DNA of 64,000 nucleotides, from the NCBI RefSeq assembly GCF_014836885.1, contig NZ_JACSPY010000001.1:385051-449050 (forward strand). Direction: 5' to 3'. Below are positions 61,092-64,000 of this stretch, piece by piece. The notes beneath the pieces were generated by a model. It was not told the DNA's origin. It ran no database searches and saw only the letters and a program-made list of their open reading frames with translations. Source of the DNA: Brevibacterium gallinarum (GTDB taxonomy: Bacteria > Actinomycetota > Actinomycetes > Actinomycetales > Brevibacteriaceae). Both the position numbers and the translations under genes were made by a program. Every line of letters starts with the position of its first letter. The stretch's first letter is position 1.

Positions 61092-61148
61092 TCAGCCGAC
61101 CGGCACGCGCTCAGCCGACCGGTACGCAGTCAGCCGACCGGCACGCGC
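61092..61148. repeat. 19-bp tandem triplet at the end of the FMN reductase gene
   Basis: Units 61092-61110 and 61130-61148 are identical (TCAGCCGACCGGCACGCGC). The middle unit (61111-61129) differs at three positions. Unit 3 encodes the stop and last codons (R-V-P-V-G) of the reductase on the minus strand. Confidence 0.75.
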
Positions 61149-61684
61149 ACCGGTGCAGTCAGGTGCCGGTCGAGTTCGGTGAGGAAGCCGGCGGTCGCGC
61201 CCGACACCTCGGCGGCGGCTCCAGGGGAGATGACGCCGGCGCCAGCGCTGATGTGGGCGGAGTTGATGAACCGGCCGGCGGCGATCGACGTCGCCCCAAG
61301 GGTTGAGAGCAGCGGCTTGAGGCCGTGGTCGAGGGCGAGGATATGGCCATCGGAGCCGCCGGTCAGCAGCGGCAGCACCGGCACGCCGCGCAGCACACCC
61401 ACCGGCAGCACATCGCAGAAGGTCTTGAGCAGCCCTGAATAGCTTGCCTGGTAGACGGGTGTGCCGACGACGAGGGCGTCAGCGGCCTGCACCTCGGTGA
61501 GGGCGGCAGCCAGCTGCGGCTGGTCGGTCCGGGCGAGCAGCAGCGCCTCGGCAGGCAGGCTGCGCAGGTTCATCAGGGTCGTGTTGTACCCGTGCATCCG
61601 CAGGTCGTCGGCGACGTGGATGAGGAGCGCCTCGGTCGAGGAGCGGGTCGAGGGGCTGCCGTTGAGGAGGACAATGCGCGGCAT
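61130..61684 (-). CDS. NAD(P)H-dependent FMN reductase (SsuE/MsuE-like)
   Basis: 184-residue flavodoxin-like reductase. MPRIVLLNGSPSTRSSTEAL carries the GSP-type phosphate-binding loop for FMN. VVGTPVYQASYSGLLKTFCD is the family signature for the active site, and LPLLTGGSDGHILALDHG follows. It should supply FMNH2 to the convergent SfnG monooxygenase. ATG 61684 follows GAAAGG. The longer open frame upstream to 61726 is less likely. The 3' end lies in a 19-bp repeat. Confidence 0.9.
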   Translation of the reverse strand: MPRIVLLNGSPSTRSSTEALLIHVADDLRMHGYNTTLMNLRSLPAEALLLARTDQPQLAAALTEVQAADALVVGTPVYQASYSGLLKTFCDVLPVGVLRGVPVLPLLTGGSDGHILALDHGLKPLLSTLGATSIAAGRFINSAHISAGAGVISPGAAAEVSGATAGFLTELDRHLTAPVRVPVG

Positions 61685-61818
61685 GGGATTCCGGCCTTTC
61701 GCCACGGGGACAGGCTGACCGTTCACACGCTAAAGCGCACCGCGGGCAGGGACGAGCCTGACCGTCATGTCATGTCATCGCCTGTCATATGACGTCACGT
61801 CCGGACAGCCGGCACGGT

Positions 61819-62844
61819 TCAGCCGAGGCGCTTGAGGTCGTGGGCGCTGACGCCGCCGACGCTGACCCCGCACATCGCCCGGCACACCCACAGCGAGCGG
61901 GCGGCATCGCCGAAGGCCTTCTGCGTGCCCTTATAGGCCGAGCGCAGATACCAGAACATGTTCTCCAGCTCCCGCACCACCGTCGCCCCCATGCCGTAGG
62001 CGGCTTCGATCTCAGCGTGATGGCACAGCCGGTGGGCGAACTCGCGCAGCCACTGCGCCTGCTCCTCACCGGTGGGCCGGGGGATCTCATACAGCCGGTT
62101 CCACAGCACCGGGGCGACCATATAGGCCGTCGGGCCGATCAGCGGCTGCGGGTCGATCGCCTTCCAGGTGGCGACTCCGTTGAGGTCCGGGTGACCAGCG
62201 AGGATGTTGTAGTAGTGCAGGTCGGCGTGCAGCAGCCAGTGCTCATCGGAGTACGCCAGCTTCTCCATCCACATCCGGGCGCTGTCGAGCACCTGATAGT
62301 CCTGGGCGGAGAATTCCGGGAAGTCGCGCACGAGCGCGCAGTCGGCCTGGAAGGTCTCCAGCCATTTCGCAGCGATGTCCTGAACGCGCACGAACCCCGG
62401 CACGCCGGGGACCTTGAGCGCGCGGACGAGCTGGCCCCAGATCGGCGGCACGCTGCCCAGCGGCTCGGTCGAAAGGTTGACGGTGGTGCGCAGCCGCTCC
62501 TGCAGCGTCGCCCGGAACGAGCTGTCCTGTTCGAACACGCGCACCGCACCGTGGCCCTGCCAGGCCTGCAGGGCCTCGAGGACCTGCCGGTGGACCTGCG
62601 GGTTGGCGGTGTTGGGGGCGGCGAAGCGGATGATCGCCTGATAGTTCTCCTGCGTCAGCACCGGGATGACGAGGCTCTCGGCTCCGGCCCACGGCGAACC
62701 GGGCACCGGGTCGCGGGTGAGCTTCCACCGGTCGAGCAGCTCGATGAGCATGAAGTCCAGCGCCTGCGCCCACGCGCCGGCGTATTCGGCGCCGATCACC
62801 TCAGCAGCCGAATTGAACAGCACAGCAGGTACGCGCATCGTCAT
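61819..62844 (-). CDS. Aminoglycoside/hydroxyurea-type kinase-like phosphotransferase
   Basis: 341 residues of the APH_6_hur (streptomycin 6-kinase-like) class of eukaryote-like kinases. The catalytic loop is HWLLHADLHYYNILAG (about residues 210-225), and AIDPQPLIGPTAYMVAPVLW holds the metal-binding Asp. The N-terminal part has ESLVIPVLTQENYQAIIRFA where the ATP Lys is expected; a clear ATP Lys is not evident. An actual resistance role is unproven; such genes are common in actinobacteria. ATG 62844 overlaps the stop of the upstream lipoprotein gene (ATGA), so the two are coupled. Confidence 0.8.
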   Translation of the reverse strand: MTMRVPAVLFNSAAEVIGAEYAGAWAQALDFMLIELLDRWKLTRDPVPGSPWAGAESLVIPVLTQENYQAIIRFAAPNTANPQVHRQVLEALQAWQGHGAVRVFEQDSSFRATLQERLRTTVNLSTEPLGSVPPIWGQLVRALKVPGVPGFVRVQDIAAKWLETFQADCALVRDFPEFSAQDYQVLDSARMWMEKLAYSDEHWLLHADLHYYNILAGHPDLNGVATWKAIDPQPLIGPTAYMVAPVLWNRLYEIPRPTGEEQAQWLREFAHRLCHHAEIEAAYGMGATVVRELENMFWYLRSAYKGTQKAFGDAARSLWVCRAMCGVSVGGVSAHDLKRLG

Positions 62845-63818
62845 CCTTCCGTTGTCGGCGTGGCGGTGGCAGGGTCGGTGATGTCGAAGCGCAGCGTCTG
62901 CAGCTGCCCGAGCTGTGCGCGGGCTGAAGCTGACTGCCACAGGCTCGCCAGCCCCAAGCGCGGGGCCTGCACATCGTCACCGAAGAGCGGCTGGATCCGC
63001 GTGATGAGCGCATCCTCATAGGCGGCGCCGGCCGTCTCTGCTCCGGCGCTGGCCGGATCCGGGTCGATCTGCCAGGCCGGCCGATTCTCCGCAGCCGGGT
63101 GGCCGGCGTCGGCCAGCCGCTCATTGGCCAGGTCGGCTGCGACATCGAGTTCGGTGATCCGGGTGCGCATCATCTGGCGGGCGGGCGCGTCAGCGGGGAC
63201 GAGCACGGCGGTGCGCTCGTAGGCGTACGAGCCCTGATAGCAGGCCTCAGCGAAGGCGGTCAGCGCCTGCTGCTGCGGATCGGCGTCCTCGTCCTCGCCG
63301 GCCGGGGTGGCGCTGCCGTCGCTCGGCGAGGCACCGGCGTCGGTGTCCGGCCGGTCGGCCGGCACAGCGCGGATCGTCTCCAGCAGCGCCTCGGCCCGGT
63401 CATCGCCGGCCTGCTGCAGGTGCAGCACCGCACCGACAGCGACATCGGCCAGCACCGCGCGCATCGAGTCGAGGTCATCGAAGTGGGTCACGATCGCCTC
63501 GGCGGCGGCATGTAGCCCGTCGGCATAGGTGTAGGAGTCCGGGCCCGAGGTGTGGGTCGGGGTGACGAGTTCGCTCGGCGGCGCCCACTCGGGCCCGACT
63601 GCTGCAGCCAGGGTGTCCACCACCTCGGCGTCGGTGCCATCGGCCTCGGTGCGGGCTAGGATCCGGGCGACGGTGTTGCGCACCTCATCAGCGGTCGAGA
63701 GCGCAGGGACCTCCGGGTCGCGGTCGAGGCGCAGGCCGCAGCCGGAGAGCGCGAGCACCAGCGCTGCCGCCCCACCGATGAGTGTCCGGCGGCTGATCCT
63801 CTTCCCCTGCAATGCCAT
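62841..63818 (-). CDS. DUF4439 ferritin-like lipoprotein
   Basis: 325 residues. It has a Tat-like signal (SRRTLIGGAAALVLAL) with lipobox ALSGC (Cys27). The C-terminal DUF4439 domain (about residues 185-315) has QQQALTAFAEACYQGSYAYE and MMRTRITELDVAADLANERL, in the position of ferritin-like helices. A Pro/Asp/Glu-rich linker is at about 155-180. In actinobacteria this family is encoded near rimP and proS, as here. Function unknown. ATG 63818. Confidence 0.82.
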   Translation of the reverse strand: MALQGKRISRRTLIGGAAALVLALSGCGLRLDRDPEVPALSTADEVRNTVARILARTEADGTDAEVVDTLAAAVGPEWAPPSELVTPTHTSGPDSYTYADGLHAAAEAIVTHFDDLDSMRAVLADVAVGAVLHLQQAGDDRAEALLETIRAVPADRPDTDAGASPSDGSATPAGEDEDADPQQQALTAFAEACYQGSYAYERTAVLVPADAPARQMMRTRITELDVAADLANERLADAGHPAAENRPAWQIDPDPASAGAETAGAAYEDALITRIQPLFGDDVQAPRLGLASLWQSASARAQLGQLQTLRFDITDPATATPTTEG

Positions 63819-64000
63819 GCTGACAATCCTAACGGCATTAACCGGTCCGCCAGTCCATGGTCGGACCGCCTCGGTTGTGATACGCCGCGAACCCGGGATA
63901 AGTGAGTTGTTCTAACGTCAGCCTCAAACTCAAATCCGGGCTGTGACCCGAATTGGACGGTTGGTGGTGTATGCGCCTTCGTGCGTGTGTCTGTGCGTGT
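63819..64000. other. Right-hand non-coding edge
   Basis: 182 bases upstream of the DUF4439 gene with no supported CDS start. By synteny rimP-nusA would be expected just beyond the window, so this may be their promoter region. AACCCGGGATAAGTGAGTTG around 63890 and the A+T-richer stretch near 63909-63935 could hold promoters. Confidence 0.4.

Overview
This is 64 kb of chromosome from a high-G+C actinobacterium. The evidence is strong codon bias towards G/C third positions, many GTG starts, the actinobacterial gene orders rpmF-rnc-mutM-smc-ftsY-ffh-rpsP-khpA-rimM-trmD-rplS-lepB-rnhB and rpsB-tsf-pyrH-frr-cdsA-rlmN, and family proteins such as DUF2469 and the DUF4081-type GNAT next to ispG. A Brevibacterium-like organism is my best guess (ectoine uptake, sulfone use, Leu/Val dehydrogenase), but no rRNA is present to confirm it. 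I found no tRNA, rRNA, CRISPR array, prophage or insertion sequence.

Layout. 1-3044 (minus) is an ectoine/hydroxyectoine ABC importer, ehuBCDA, in which ehuB and ehuC each carry one homopolymer frameshift. 3262-20685 (plus) is the core block coaD, DUF177-rpmF-rnc, mutM, smc, ftsY, ffh, rpsP-khpA, rimM-trmD, rplS, lepB x2, rnhB, DUF2469, interrupted by a yefM-yoeB toxin-antitoxin pair. 20748-23040 (minus) holds a Leu/Val dehydrogenase and a second toxin-antitoxin-like pair. 23239-27559 is yraN-comM-dprA-xerC. 27575-29386 (minus) holds an NAD(P)-binding protein and an M23-M15 double peptidase. 29784-37697 is rpsB-tsf, pyrH-frr-cdsA, a GlcD-like oxidase and rlmN. 37742-42587 is more accessory: a DivIVA-like protein, a truncated acyl-CoA-synthetase homologue, an MFS transporter, a frameshifted tandem gene duplication and gcdH.

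42669-56076 is the isoprenoid/intramembrane-protease block dxr-rseP-ispG-GNAT, split by an 8-kb insert (45566-53849). The insert encodes a PLP decarboxylase-like protein, two TAXI-type TRAP receptors, an RpiR regulator, an aminotransferase and a fused TRAP permease, and reads as an uptake-plus-catabolism island for an unidentified amino-acid-like solute. 56122-63818 holds an S4 protein, an SDR, proS, a dimethylsulfone monooxygenase (sfnG) convergent with an FMN reductase, a kinase-like protein and a DUF4439 lipoprotein.

The least expected signal is a short dispersed sequence, CCACCGCCTCGGGNNCGG, with eight close copies on both strands. Some lie between genes. Others lie inside smc, trmD and rlmN (and a degenerate one in rseP), always read in the same frame to give T-T-A-S-G inside extra low-complexity loops; one lies in reverse in lepB. 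Other notable points are candidate operators, several apparently leaderless genes, and short tandem repeats that begin at the stop codons of convergent genes.
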